A stretch of 64,000 bases of DNA from Alphaproteobacteria bacterium. Its GTDB lineage: Bacteria > Pseudomonadota > Alphaproteobacteria > Micropepsales > Micropepsaceae. The notes below the pieces were generated by a model that worked only from the letters and a program-made list of their open reading frames with translations, searched no databases and had not been told where the DNA came from. A program made the position numbers and the translations under genes. Below are positions 31,807 through 40,970 of the stretch, piece by piece (position 1 is the first letter of the stretch; each line of letters starts with the position of its first letter). The stretch spans positions 62,001 through 126,000 of the forward strand of contig CANIAL010000002.1 in assembly GCA_947465395.1 (NCBI GenBank). Reading direction: 5' to 3'.

Positions 31807-33237
31807 CTAAAGCTCGCCCCGGCGCTGAAGCATTTGCGACAGGAAATCCACTTCCTGGCGGAACAGCGGGTCCTCCAGCACCAAGGCCTCGATGCGGCGG
31901 CAGGCATGCAGCACCGTGGTGTGGTCGCGGCCACCAAAGCGCCGGCCAATCTCGGGCAGGGACCGCGTGGTCAGCTTGCGGGACAGGTACATGGCCACCT
32001 GGCGGGGGCGGGCCACCCGGCGGGCGCGCTGGGGGGAATGAAAATCCTTCACGTCCAGCTTGTAGAACTCGGCGGTCTTTTTCTGGATATCCTCGATGGA
32101 GGTCTTGGCGCCGGGGCTGGAACGCAGGCCCACGGCTTCCTCGGCGGTCTCCAGGGTCACCGGCTTCTTGGTCAGGTCGGCATAGGTGGCCAGCTTGGTG
32201 AAAACCCCGATCAGGTCGCGGGGGCTGGCATCGTCCAGGTCGGCGATGCGTTCCAGCACGGCTTCCGGCAGCACCACTTCTGGCTTGTGGCGGCAGAATT
32301 CGGTGGCCCGCGCCTTGACGATGGCAAGCCGTGTTTCCCGGTCCGGCTTGTCCAGGGCGATGCAAAGCCCGCCCGCCAGGCGCGATTTCACGTCCGCGCC
32401 TAGGCCTTCCAGGGCGGTGGGGGCGCGGTCGGCCGCGATCACCACCCGGCGGCGCAGATCCGCAAAGGCGTTGACGGTGTAGAGGAATTCCGACGCCGTG
32501 GCGGTGGAGCGGCAGATATGCTGCAAATCGTCAATGATCAGCACCTCGGCGGTGCGCAGATCTTCCTTGAAGGCCAAGGTGTCCTTCCGATAAAGCGCGC
32601 CCAGGAAGTGGCGCATGAAGTCTTCCGCCCGCAGGAACAGCGTGCGCTTGCCGCGCTTGCGGAATTCCAGGGCGGCGGCGTTCAGAAGATGGGTCTTGCC
32701 CAGCCCAAACCCGCCATGGATGTAGAGCAGGGGGACGTCCGACTGCGCGCCCTCGGCAAAGCTCTTGGCGGCGCCATGGCCGAACTCGTTGGCGGGGCCG
32801 GGAATGAAGCTGTCAAAGGTCTGCTGGGGATGCAGCATCCGGGTCCAGAGGCCCTTGGCCGTCTCCTCCGGCTCCGGCGCGGCCACCCGCGGCGGCAGAT
32901 AGGAAATGCTGGCGCTGTCGGCAGGCGTGATGCGGGCGACGCCGCCGCCCAGGCTGGGTGCCGCCACCACGATGCTGATGGAGGCCGGATCCGTGCCCTC
33001 GGCGCGGAAGGCGCGCTCGATGCGGGGGACGTAATGGTTGGCCACCCAGTTGCGCACGAAGGGCTTGGCAGCGCCGATCTTCAGTTCGTCATGGTCGGCA
33101 GACTCCAGGCTCAGGGGTCCGATCCAGGCTTCGAAGACAGGATCGCCCAGCTCGCGGCGCATGCGCTCGCGCACGGCTATCCAGGCGCTGCGCCAGTCTT
33201 GCCGCTTGCCCGATGTCTGCCCAGTTTCGTGTCCCAT
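31807..33237 (-). CDS. dnaA: Chromosomal replication initiator DnaA
   Basis: 476 residues, four domains. Domain [19 protein letters not shown] and FEAWIGPL. Domain III AAA+: Walker [14 protein letters not shown] (one substitution from the usual GGVGLGKTH), Walker [11 protein letters not shown]. Domain IV: the DnaA-box signature [20 protein letters not shown]. It binds the origin and opens the duplex. Minus strand, followed by a terminator. The upstream gap to the rhodanese gene is about 100 bases. Confidence 0.97.
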   Translation of the reverse strand: MGHETGQTSGKRQDWRSAWIAVRERMRRELGDPVFEAWIGPLSLESADHDELKIGAAKPFVRNWVANHYVPRIERAFRAEGTDPASISIVVAAPSLGGGVARITPADSASISYLPPRVAAPEPEETAKGLWTRMLHPQQTFDSFIPGPANEFGHGAAKSFAEGAQSDVPLLYIHGGFGLGKTHLLNAAALEFRKRGKRTLFLRAEDFMRHFLGALYRKDTLAFKEDLRTAEVLIIDDLQHICRSTATASEFLYTVNAFADLRRRVVIAADRAPTALEGLGADVKSRLAGGLCIALDKPDRETRLAIVKARATEFCRHKPEVVLPEAVLERIADLDDASPRDLIGVFTKLATYADLTKKPVTLETAEEAVGLRSSPGAKTSIEDIQKKTAEFYKLDVKDFHSPQRARRVARPRQVAMYLSRKLTTRSLPEIGRRFGGRDHTTVLHACRRIEALVLEDPLFRQEVDFLSQMLQRRGEL

Positions 33238-33336
33238 TCATCGCCCCCGCGCCTTTGGCGCTTGTTCTGTTTGTTTTGGTATTTTGTCGTCATGCCCGGT
33301 ACTTGCCGGTGTCTTTGAATGTGTTGCTTCAGGAAA

Positions 33337-33795
33337 TCAGCTCTGCCTCCAGGGAAGGCCGGCCGCCTTCCATCCGGCGGTGCTGCCGCGATGGCCATGA
33401 ACGTCCAGGTCACCTTCAAAGCCACTGGCAACATTGTAGGCGCGCGCATAGCCCGCCCGCGTCATGGCGGCGGCCGCGGCGCGTGAACGCGCGCCCGAGC
33501 GGCACAGGAACAGGATGGGCGTGTCGGTGTCGGCGCCGGCTTCGTCCAGCACTTCGCGCGCCTGGGCCACGAAATCCGGATTGGGCTGCATCTGGGGATA
33601 GGCCAGCCATTCCACGCAGTGCGCGCGCTCCTCGCCTGGCTGTTCCAGGCTGGACAGGTCGGCGCGGCCTACGAAATGCCATTCCGCCTGGCAGCGCACG
33701 TCTATCAGCTGGGCGCGCGGGTTGGTGCTGAGCAGGGCCCAGGCCTCGGCTACTGCGATGTCGCCTGCATAGTCTTGGGAAGAGGAAGAGGACAT
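33337..33795 (-). CDS. Rhodanese-like sulfurtransferase
   Basis: 152 residues, a single rhodanese domain. The active-site loop is CRSGARSRAAAAAM with a catalytic Cys near residue 98, and the N-terminal strand LIDVRCQAEWHFVG is typical. A poly-Ser start (MSSSSSQDYAG) precedes it. It may act as a persulfide carrier or in tRNA thiolation or cyanide detoxification. Located just upstream of dnaA in the same direction, possibly in the dnaA transcript. Confidence 0.88.
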   Translation of the reverse strand: MSSSSSQDYAGDIAVAEAWALLSTNPRAQLIDVRCQAEWHFVGRADLSSLEQPGEERAHCVEWLAYPQMQPNPDFVAQAREVLDEAGADTDTPILFLCRSGARSRAAAAAMTRAGYARAYNVASGFEGDLDVHGHRGSTAGWKAAGLPWRQS

Positions 33796-34170
33796 GGGCG
33801 CAGCCTGGACACAATCGGAGCATTGCCGGGAAAGAGGTCCGGCGCGAAAAGAAGAGATTTCAAGGATTTAGGGTGTTCTAGACTTTGAAATCGGGCCCAG
33901 ATTGCCGAATATGTCGCTGAATATTGACACTGTATTGTCTCTAATCTTCGACATGTCTTGCTGTCCACCCCAACCGTTAAGGAAGATACGATCAAGCCCG
34001 CATCCCGCACAAGAGGGAATCAGCGCCTGATTCGCGATTTTTTCATTTTTGTGGCTGTGCTAACTGGTTGTGACGTATACGGAAATTGTGTTCTTCCACA
34101 GAATCAGGCACTTAGCCCCTGCGACAAGCGCGCTGCCGCACCGCCCGCGAAAATCCGCACACAGAGCAAT
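33796..34170. other. A+T-rich non-coding region upstream of rhodanese-dnaA
   Basis: No credible ORF. G+C drops to 23/60 at 33901-33960. Features: an A/T run at 34038-34049 (TTTTTTCATTTTT), a TTGACA at 33924-33929, and a weak DnaA-box-like TCTTCCACA (7 of 9) near 34092-34100. There is no cluster of DnaA boxes, so oriC cannot be claimed. It probably holds the promoter of the rhodanese-dnaA unit. Confidence 0.45.
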
Positions 34171-34200
34171 AAAAAAGGCCCGATTTTGGACAATCGGACC
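34171..34200 (-). terminator. Intrinsic terminator of rpsT
   Basis: GGCCCGATT (34177-34185) pairs with AATCGGACC (34192-34200), one mismatch in nine. On the minus strand the hairpin is followed by TTTTTTATTG. It lies 41 bases after the rpsT stop. Confidence 0.85.
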
Positions 34201-34240
34201 CTTCTAGACTTGGATTATGCTGCTGATTCAGCCGCTTCGG

Positions 34241-34507
34241 CTATTTTTGCAGTTTTGCGACCCGCTTCGACAGGCGCGAGACCTTCCGCGAGCCGGTGTT
34301 CTTGTGCAGCACGCCCTTGGAGACGCCGCGCATGATTTCCGGCTCGGCGGCCTTCAGGGCGGCCAGGGCGGCAGCCTTGTTGCCGCTGGAAATGGCTTCT
34401 TCCACCTTGCGGATAAAGCCGCGCAGGCGGGTGCGGCGCGCCGTATTGATGGCGGTGCGCTTGGCGGTGGTGCGGACGCGCTTCTCGGATGAGGCGATAT
34501 TGGGCAT
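34241..34507 (-). CDS. rpsT: Small ribosomal subunit protein bS20
   Basis: 88 residues, very basic. [20 protein letters not shown] and [19 protein letters not shown] are typical of S20, the primary 16S-binding protein of the body of the 30S subunit. Complete length for the family. It has its own terminator; a longer frame over the same DNA is a shadow. mutM lies upstream on the same strand with a 71-base gap. Confidence 0.97.
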   Translation of the reverse strand: MPNIASSEKRVRTTAKRTAINTARRTRLRGFIRKVEEAISSGNKAAALAALKAAEPEIMRGVSKGVLHKNTGSRKVSRLSKRVAKLQK

Positions 34508-34578
34508 GGCGTTCCTGATAGGTGTCGCGGAAAAGAGCGGTCCTATAGCCCCGGACCGGCCTCCCGGTCAACAAATGC

Positions 34579-35448
34579 CTATTTTTGACATACCGGGCAG
34601 TAAAAGCTGGACCGCCCGGCCTGGGTGATGCGCTTGACGGTGCCCCGGCAGCCCTTGTGCAGGCAGGGTTTCCCGGCCCGCCCATAGACTTGGAAATGAT
34701 GCTGGAAATTGCCGGGATCGCCCGTGGCCTGGGCATGATCGCGCAAGGTGGAACCGCCCTTGGCGATGGCGTCTTTCAAGACCTGCTTGCTGGCTTTCAC
34801 CAAGGCCGCGACCTGCTCCGGTTTCAGCGATCCCGCCAGACGCTTGGGCGAAATGAAGCTGCGGAACAAAGCCTCGGCGACATAGATATTGCCCAATCCC
34901 ACCACGATGCGCTGGTCCAGCAGTGCGGATTTTATGGGCGTGCGCCGCCCGTCCAGCGCCGCGGTCAACATTTTTGCGTTGAACGCAGGCGACAAGGGCT
35001 CCGGCCCCAGGCCGGCGAACAGCGCGTCATCATCCAGCGCCGCCGTTTCCACCAGCGCCATCAGGCCGAAGCGGCGGTGATCGGTATAGACGATGCGGGC
35101 GGGCGCATCCGTCTCCAGCACCACATGATCATGCCTGCCCTCAACGGGCGGGCCAATGTCATAGACATAGTTGCCCAGCTTGGTGCGTTGTCCCTTGGCG
35201 TACACCGCCATGCGCCCGCTCATGCCCAGATGGATCACCAGTGTCTCGCCGCCCGACAAGTCCGCCAGGATGTATTTGGCCCGCCGCGTCAGGCGCAGGA
35301 CGCGCTGTCCTTCCAGCCTTGCGGCGAAGCGGGGCGGGAAGGGGCGGCGCAAATCGGCGCGGCGCACCAGCGCCTTTGTGATAATGCGGCCTTCCAGCGC
35401 GGGCACCAGGCCCATACGCACGGTTTCGACTTCCGGCAGTTCTGGCAT
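34579..35448 (-). CDS. mutM: Formamidopyrimidine-DNA glycosylase
   Basis: 289 residues beginning [14 protein letters not shown], with catalytic Pro2 and Glu3 and the conserved Lys near residue 60 region ([13 protein letters not shown]). The helix-two-turn-helix [20 protein letters not shown] and the zinc finger (two Cys in CLHKGC, two in YCPVC near the end) are intact. It removes 8-oxoguanine and FaPy lesions. The start is firm because the mature Pro2-Glu3 must follow Met. Divergent from ubiE across 60 bases. Confidence 0.96.
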   Translation of the reverse strand: MPELPEVETVRMGLVPALEGRIITKALVRRADLRRPFPPRFAARLEGQRVLRLTRRAKYILADLSGGETLVIHLGMSGRMAVYAKGQRTKLGNYVYDIGPPVEGRHDHVVLETDAPARIVYTDHRRFGLMALVETAALDDDALFAGLGPEPLSPAFNAKMLTAALDGRRTPIKSALLDQRIVVGLGNIYVAEALFRSFISPKRLAGSLKPEQVAALVKASKQVLKDAIAKGGSTLRDHAQATGDPGNFQHHFQVYGRAGKPCLHKGCRGTVKRITQAGRSSFYCPVCQK

Positions 35449-35508
35449 GAAAACTCTTTGCTTTTCATCACGGTAGCCCATCGCGCCCGGCCCGGCTATG
35501 TTCGGGCC

Positions 35509-36258
35509 ATGAGCAAAACCGCCAGCTTCGGCTTTCAGGACGTGCCGGAAGCCGAGAAACAGGGCCTGGTGCGCGGCGTCTTTTCCAGCGTGGCGTCGCG
35601 CTATGACCTGATGAACGACGTCATGTCGGTGGGCGTCCACCGGCTCTGGAAAGACGCCATGGTGGACTGGCTCAACCCCGGGCCCGGCATGGCCGTGCTG
35701 GACGTGGCAGGCGGCACCGGCGACATCGCCTTTCGCATCGCGCAGGCCGCGCGCAAAAAAGGTGGTGAGGCGCAGATCACTGTCTGTGACCTGACGCCGG
35801 AAATGCTGGGCGAGGGCCGTCGCCGCGCGGAAACCAAAAAGGAAAACGCCATCACCTGGATCTGCGGCGATGCACAGGCTCTGCCGCTGCCCGACGCCAG
35901 CTTCGACGCCTATACCATCGCCTTCGGCATCCGCAATGTGACGCACATTGAAAAGGCGCTGGCGGAAGCACGGCGGGTCCTGAAGCCCGGCGGGCGTTTT
36001 CTCTGCCTGGAGTTTTCAAAACTGGAAATGCCGGTGCTGGACAAGATGTATGACGCCTATTCCTTTAAAGTGCTGCCGCGCCTGGGCGGGCTGATCGCGG
36101 GTGACGCGCCCTCTTACAAGTATCTGGCCGAAAGCATACGGCGCTTCCCGCCCCAGCGAGAATTCGCGCGCATGATCGCGGAGGCGGGATTGGCGCAGGT
36201 GAAAATCCGCAACCTGGCGGGCGGAATCGCGGCGCTGCACTCGGCCTGGCGTCTCTGA
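35509..36258 (+). CDS. ubiE: Demethylmenaquinone/2-polyprenyl benzoquinol methyltransferase
   Basis: 249 residues from [16 protein letters not shown] motif [16 protein letters not shown] and the downstream [20 protein letters not shown] are typical of UbiE, and it ends [12 protein letters not shown] as in that family. It methylates the ubiquinone (and menaquinone) ring. A longer upstream frame lies antisense to mutM. Translation is coupled to ubiB by TGATG. Confidence 0.96.
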   Translation: MSKTASFGFQDVPEAEKQGLVRGVFSSVASRYDLMNDVMSVGVHRLWKDAMVDWLNPGPGMAVLDVAGGTGDIAFRIAQAARKKGGEAQITVCDLTPEMLGEGRRRAETKKENAITWICGDAQALPLPDASFDAYTIAFGIRNVTHIEKALAEARRVLKPGGRFLCLEFSKLEMPVLDKMYDAYSFKVLPRLGGLIAGDAPSYKYLAESIRRFPPQREFARMIAEAGLAQVKIRNLAGGIAALHSAWRL

Positions 36259-37826
36259 TGTTTGATACGCTGTCCAATCTCGCCCGCCTCTGGCATGCCG
36301 CGCGCGTGCTGTCGCGCCATGACGCGCTGATGCCGGGGGAAATGCGCGATCGCTTGCCGCCTTCGGCCCGCGCCGCGCGCACCCTGCTGGGGCTGGGCCA
36401 GATCAGGAGCAATGCGCCGCCCGGTTTCCGGCTGGCGCTGGCGCTGGAACGTTTGGGTCCCGCCTATATCAAGCTGGGCCAGATGCTGGCGACGCGGCCC
36501 GACATCGTGGGCGAAGACGTGGCGGTAGCGCTGGAGCATTTGCAGGACCGCCTGCCGCCATTCCCCAATGACGTGGCGCGTGCGGCGATTGAAAAGGGCC
36601 TGGGCCGCCCCATCAGCGAGATGTTCTTGTCTCTCGATCCACCCATTGCCGCCGCCTCCATCGCCCAGGTGCATCCCGCCATTACCAGCGACGGCGCCAA
36701 GGCGGCGGTGAAGGTTCTGCGCCCGGGTATCGAGAAAATCTTCCAGCGCGATCTGGACAGCCTGGCGCTGTTTGCACGGATCGCGGAACGCTGGTCGGTG
36801 GAAGCGCGCCGGTTGCGCTTCATGGCGCTGGTGCAGACATTGGCCGCCAGCGTGGCGCTGGAGCTGGATTTGCGCATGGAAGCCGCCGCCGCGTCCGAGC
36901 TTTACGACCACACCCGCGGCGACACGGAGTTCCGGGTGCCGCATGTGGACTGGACCCGCACCTCGGGCCGGGTCCTGACCAGCGAATGGATTGATGGCAC
37001 CCCGATCCGCGACGCGGATGCGCTTCGTGCGGCGGGGTTCGATCCCAAGGCGATTGCGCTGTTGCTGGTGCGCTCTTTCCTGACACAGGCTTTGCGCGAT
37101 GGTTTTTTCCATGCCGACATGCATCCTGGAAACCTGTTCGTGGACGCCAGCGGGCGGCTGGTGGCGGTGGATTTCGGCATCATGGGGCGGCTGGAGCCGG
37201 GCATGCGCCGCTTCATGGCGGGCACCCTGGCCGGTTTCCTGAGCCGCGATTATGTGAAGGTGGCGCAGCTTCATTATGATTTCGCCTTCGTGCCGCCGGA
37301 ACATCCCGTGCAGACCTTTGCGCAGGCGCTTCGCGCCATCGGCGAGCCGATCTTCGGCAAAAGCGCCCGCCAGGTTTCCATCGCTCGCCTGCTGGGCCAA
37401 TTGTTCGACACCACTCGCCGCTTTGACATGCAGGCCCAGCCGCAACTGGTGCTGCTGCAAAAGACCATGGTGGTGGTGGAAGGCGTTGCCCGTTCTCTGG
37501 ACCCCGATTTCGACATCTGGGAAGCGGCGCGCCCGGTGGCGGAACGCTGGGTCAGCGACAATCTGGGACCGGAAGCGCGGCTGCGCGAAGCCGCTCAAAG
37601 CGTCAGCGCCCTGGGACGCCTGGCGCAGGACCTGCCGCAGCTTGTGAAGAACGCTGAAAGCCTGTCGCTGATGGTGGCGGAAGGCGGCATGCGCCTGCAT
37701 CCCGACACCGCCCGCGCCATCGCGCTGGAACAGGATAGAAGTAACCGCCCGTGGCGTGCGGCGCTGATCGGTCTGCTGGCACTGATCGCGGTGGCGCTAC
37801 TGGCCCATTGGCGCGGGGCGTTTTGA
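36258..37826 (+). CDS. ubiB: Ubiquinone biosynthesis protein kinase-like UbiB
   Basis: 522 residues. ABC1/ADCK family atypical kinase: KxGQ-type motif AYIKLGQMLATRPDIVG, the Ala-rich loop region, DMHPGNLFVDASGR (catalytic loop) and VAVDFGIMGRL (DFG-like). Hydrophobic C-terminal helix WRAALIGLLALIAVALLAHW anchors it to the membrane. It is needed for ubiquinone synthesis. Its 3' end overlaps the convergent MATE gene by 30 bases. Confidence 0.95.
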   Translation: MFDTLSNLARLWHAARVLSRHDALMPGEMRDRLPPSARAARTLLGLGQIRSNAPPGFRLALALERLGPAYIKLGQMLATRPDIVGEDVAVALEHLQDRLPPFPNDVARAAIEKGLGRPISEMFLSLDPPIAAASIAQVHPAITSDGAKAAVKVLRPGIEKIFQRDLDSLALFARIAERWSVEARRLRFMALVQTLAASVALELDLRMEAAAASELYDHTRGDTEFRVPHVDWTRTSGRVLTSEWIDGTPIRDADALRAAGFDPKAIALLLVRSFLTQALRDGFFHADMHPGNLFVDASGRLVAVDFGIMGRLEPGMRRFMAGTLAGFLSRDYVKVAQLHYDFAFVPPEHPVQTFAQALRAIGEPIFGKSARQVSIARLLGQLFDTTRRFDMQAQPQLVLLQKTMVVVEGVARSLDPDFDIWEAARPVAERWVSDNLGPEARLREAAQSVSALGRLAQDLPQLVKNAESLSLMVAEGGMRLHPDTARAIALEQDRSNRPWRAALIGLLALIAVALLAHWRGAF

Positions 37827-39197
37827 CAGGATGGCGAAGCGGGTGGTGAGGGTCACCGCCGCCACCAGCAAGCCAAAGGCCAGGCCCAGCCAGATGCCGT
37901 AACCTTTCATGCCCAAACCGAAACCCAGGAACACGCTCATCGGCGCGCCCGCCAGCCAATAGGACGCGCCCGCCAGCCACATGGGTCCGGCGGCGTCCTT
38001 CAACCCGCGCAGGCTCATGGACGCCGTCACCTGAAGCCCATCCATCAACTGGAACGCGGCGGCGACATGCAGGAACACCACCGCCAGCGCCAGCACGTCT
38101 TCATTCTCTGGAATGTCGGGCAGCCACAAGGTGGCGATGGCGCGCGGCGCGGCCAGCAGCAACAGCGCCATGGCGCCCATGAAGATCACACCCACGCCCA
38201 TGGCGGTGAAACCGGCGCGCCGGGCCGCCGCCGCATCGCCCGCGCCCGCCGCCTGTCCCACCCGCACCGTGGCCGCCAGCCCGATGCCAAGCGGGATCAT
38301 GAAGGTGAGGGAGGGGATGGTGAGGGCGATCTGATGCGCCGCCAGCGCCGCAATGCCGAACGTGCCCATCACCAGGGTGGCGCCATTGAACAGCGCCATT
38401 TCGAAAATCATGGTCACGCTCATGGGCACGCCCAGCGCGAACAGTTCGGCGATGCTGTCCCAGTGCGGGCTGAAAAAGCGATGCGCGATGCGATAGACGC
38501 TGAGGCCCGGCGTGAAGAGCGCGATCAGGCTCATGGCCACCAGCGTGAACAGGTTGGACGAGGCGCTGGCCAGCCCCGCGCCCACCAGACCCAGCTTTGG
38601 AAAACTCAGATGCCCGAAGATCAGCACATAGTCGGCGGCGGCGTTGAACAACACGGCCGCCCCCATCACCAGCAGCGGCGCCATGGGCCGGTTCAATGCC
38701 GTGGAAAAATTTCGCAGCACCTGGAAGGCCAGCGAACAGGGCAGGCCCGCCGCCAGCACGCCGGTATAAAGGGCGGCGTCGGCCGCCAGCGCCGGTTCCT
38801 GGTGCAGGAAGACAAGCACCGGCCGGGTAAAGATCAACAGCGCCAGCAGCGGCGGCGAGATCACCGCCACCGCCCACAACCCCATCCGCACCACCACCCG
38901 CACATCACGGGTTTGCGTGGTGGCGTCCTGGCCCACCACATGGGCCACCATGGGCGAGACGGCGGAGACCGGCCCCGAACCCAGCAGCCACAGGAAAAAG
39001 AACACCGTGTTGCCGATGGCGGCGGCCGCCAGCGCCGATTTGCTGTAATGGCCCAGCATCAAGGTGTCGGTGGCCAGGATCACCATCTGCGCCAGTTGCG
39101 TGGCGGCCAGCGGCAATGCCAGGCGCAGCAGTTCCCGCGCCTCGGCCAGGTAATGGCCGTGGCCGCCAAGGCGGGGTCCGGGGCTGGTCAAATCCAT
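37797..39197 (-). CDS. MATE family efflux transporter (NorM-like)
   Basis: 466 residues with twelve membrane segments in two pseudo-symmetric halves: LPLAATQLAQMVILATDTLM in the first and GVPMSVTMIFEMALFNGATL in the second, both typical of MatE domains. Conserved ALAAHQIALTIPSLTFMIPL also present. It exports cationic drugs or metabolites by Na+ or H+ antiport. It is divergent from the GDPD gene over a 74-base gap and overlaps the end of ubiB. Confidence 0.93.
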   Translation of the reverse strand: MDLTSPGPRLGGHGHYLAEARELLRLALPLAATQLAQMVILATDTLMLGHYSKSALAAAAIGNTVFFFLWLLGSGPVSAVSPMVAHVVGQDATTQTRDVRVVVRMGLWAVAVISPPLLALLIFTRPVLVFLHQEPALAADAALYTGVLAAGLPCSLAFQVLRNFSTALNRPMAPLLVMGAAVLFNAAADYVLIFGHLSFPKLGLVGAGLASASSNLFTLVAMSLIALFTPGLSVYRIAHRFFSPHWDSIAELFALGVPMSVTMIFEMALFNGATLVMGTFGIAALAAHQIALTIPSLTFMIPLGIGLAATVRVGQAAGAGDAAAARRAGFTAMGVGVIFMGAMALLLLAAPRAIATLWLPDIPENEDVLALAVVFLHVAAAFQLMDGLQVTASMSLRGLKDAAGPMWLAGASYWLAGAPMSVFLGFGLGMKGYGIWLGLAFGLLVAAVTLTTRFAILSKRPAPMGQ

Positions 39198-39271
39198 CCT
39201 GTCTCATGCCATTTTTTGGTGCGGCTGACCAAGTGCTGGCGCGCAATGCTGCCCCGCACTAGATTCAGGCA

Positions 39272-40081
39272 ATGAGCATCTTGAACATCGCCCATCGCGG
39301 CGGCGCGGCCATGCACCCCGAAAACACCATGGCGGCGTTCGATCACGCCATCGCGCTGGGCTGTGACGGGGCAGAGCTGGACGTGCATCTGTCCGCCGAT
39401 GGCGTGGTGGTGGTGCATCATGACGACCGGCTCAATTTGGATTATGCGCGGGACAAGGATGGCGACTGGCTGTCCGCGCCGACGCCCCTGATCCGCGAGC
39501 TTACGTTTGCACAGCTACAGTCCTATGACCTGGGCCATATAAGACCCGGCAGCGATTACGCGGCCGGCCATCCCGCCCAGAAACCCGCACGGCATGCGCG
39601 CATCCCAAGCCTGGCTGAGGTGGCGGCGGCGGCGCGGGCGGCGAAGTTTCTGCTGATGGTGGAACTGAAAATGTTTGAAGGCGCGGGGCAGGCTGACGTT
39701 CTGCGCCTGGCCGATGCCACATTGGACGTCATGAAGGACGATCTGGCGCGCACCATCTTTGTGGGCTTCGACTGGCGCTGTCTTTTGCGGATCAGGAAAA
39801 CCGCGCCCGATGCCAAGGTCTGGTTCACCACCGACAAATTGGAGGGCGATGTCGCCCCCGTGATCGCGGGCATCGCGGCGGCGGGCGCGCAGGGCTGGTT
39901 TCCCCATTTTGCCAATCTCACCACCGAAAGCGTGGCGCAGGCGCGGGCGCTGGGTCTGAAATGCGGCGGCTGGACCGTCAATGATGCGGAAGACATGAAA
40001 CGCATCGCGCGGCTGACGCCGGATGCCATCTGCAGCGACCGGCCAAAATTGTTGAAGGCTGTATTGGACGCGATAACCTAG
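39272..40081 (+). CDS. Glycerophosphodiester phosphodiesterase
   Basis: 269 residues, no signal peptide, so cytoplasmic (UgpQ-like). Catalytic residues: His-Arg in NIAHRGGAAMHPENT, Glu-Asp in GAELDVHLSADGVVVVHHDD. Downstream LLMVELKMF supplies the metal-binding Glu. It releases glycerol 3-phosphate and an alcohol from phospholipid headgroups. The product could feed glpD further along the window. Its TAG overlaps the stop of convergent rrf2. Confidence 0.93.
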   Translation: MSILNIAHRGGAAMHPENTMAAFDHAIALGCDGAELDVHLSADGVVVVHHDDRLNLDYARDKDGDWLSAPTPLIRELTFAQLQSYDLGHIRPGSDYAAGHPAQKPARHARIPSLAEVAAAARAAKFLLMVELKMFEGAGQADVLRLADATLDVMKDDLARTIFVGFDWRCLLRIRKTAPDAKVWFTTDKLEGDVAPVIAGIAAAGAQGWFPHFANLTTESVAQARALGLKCGGWTVNDAEDMKRIARLTPDAICSDRPKLLKAVLDAIT

Positions 40082-40527
40082 TTGGCAAGACCCGTGCGGG
40101 TCTCAAACTCCACGCCTTGCGCGCGTGCGCGCTGGCAAAGGTCTTCAATGGTAATGGCGTCCAGCTGCGCCATCACATTATCCTGCAGGTCCTGGATCAG
40201 CGGCGCCACGATGCGCTGGCCCAGCGCCGAATGCGGCGTCAGCCTTTCCTCCTCCGCATCCTCGATGGCCTGGGCCACTTTCACCACGTCACCCACGGAA
40301 ATGCGGCGGCGTTCCCTGGCCAGGCGATAGCCGCCGCGCGGCCCCCGCACGCCTTTCAATATGCCCGCGCGCACCAGTTGCTGCATCACCTGTTCCAGGT
40401 AACGCTGCGGCACGCCCTGGCGGGCCGTGATCTCGCGGGCCTGCACGGGATCGGGCGCGGTGTTGAAGGCAATGTCCACCACCGCCTCCAGCGCCAGCAA
40501 GGTCTTGCGTGACAGGCGCAGCATCAT
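40078..40527 (-). CDS. Rrf2 family transcriptional regulator without the Fe-S cysteines
   Basis: 149 residues with an N-terminal winged helix: [37 protein letters not shown], and [14 protein letters not shown], the usual Rrf2 wing. IscR-type regulators carry three cysteines near residues 90-105; here that part reads [16 protein letters not shown] and no Cys occurs until LCQRA near 131. It therefore probably does not bind a cluster. Starts with ATGATG overlapping the dut stop, so it is the third gene of coaBC-dut-rrf2. Confidence 0.88.
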   Translation of the reverse strand: MMLRLSRKTLLALEAVVDIAFNTAPDPVQAREITARQGVPQRYLEQVMQQLVRAGILKGVRGPRGGYRLARERRRISVGDVVKVAQAIEDAEEERLTPHSALGQRIVAPLIQDLQDNVMAQLDAITIEDLCQRARAQGVEFETRTGLAN

Positions 40528-40970
40528 GGCTTGACGCTCATGCCGGTCGAGCCAAATCCGCCCGCGCCGCGTGCGCTGTCGCTCAGGGCGTCGGCTTCCA
40601 CCAGCTCGGCCTGTTCGTGGCGCGCAATCACCATCTGGGCGATCTTCATGCCCCGGCTGATACGGAATGCCTTGTCGCCATGGTTGATCAGGATAGCTTT
40701 GATTTCGCCGCGGTAATCGCTGTCTATGGTGCCGGGCGCATTCAACACCGTCACGCCATGGTTCAGCGCCAGGCCGGAGCGGGGCCGCACCTGCGCCTCG
40801 ATCCCTTGCGGCAATTCGATGGCGATGCCGCAGGGCACGGCTGCGCGGGCGCCGGGTGCGATTTCCATGTCCGCATCCACCGTCGCCAGAAGATCAAGCC
40901 CTGCCGCGCCCAAGGTGGCGTAATGGGGCAGGGCCAGGTCAGCCGCCAGCCGCTTGATGATCACCTTCAT
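40524..40970 (-). CDS. dut: dUTP diphosphatase
   Basis: 148 residues with all five dUTPase motifs: [44 protein letters not shown] and the C-terminal [10 protein letters not shown]. It hydrolyses dUTP to dUMP, keeping uracil out of DNA and supplying thymidylate synthesis. It overlaps coaBC and rrf2 by four bases each; the coaBC-dut pair is a common bacterial arrangement. Confidence 0.97.
   Translation of the reverse strand: MKVIIKRLAADLALPHYATLGAAGLDLLATVDADMEIAPGARAAVPCGIAIELPQGIEAQVRPRSGLALNHGVTVLNAPGTIDSDYRGEIKAILINHGDKAFRISRGMKIAQMVIARHEQAELVEADALSDSARGAGGFGSTGMSVKP

Noticed and set aside
34092..34100. Single DnaA-box-like site as proof of oriC
   Set aside because: Only 7 of 9 match, and no cluster of boxes or full DUE was found.
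34585..35508. N-terminal extension of ubiE across mutM
   Set aside because: The extra residues are antisense to mutM; the family start [10 protein letters not shown] is at 35509.
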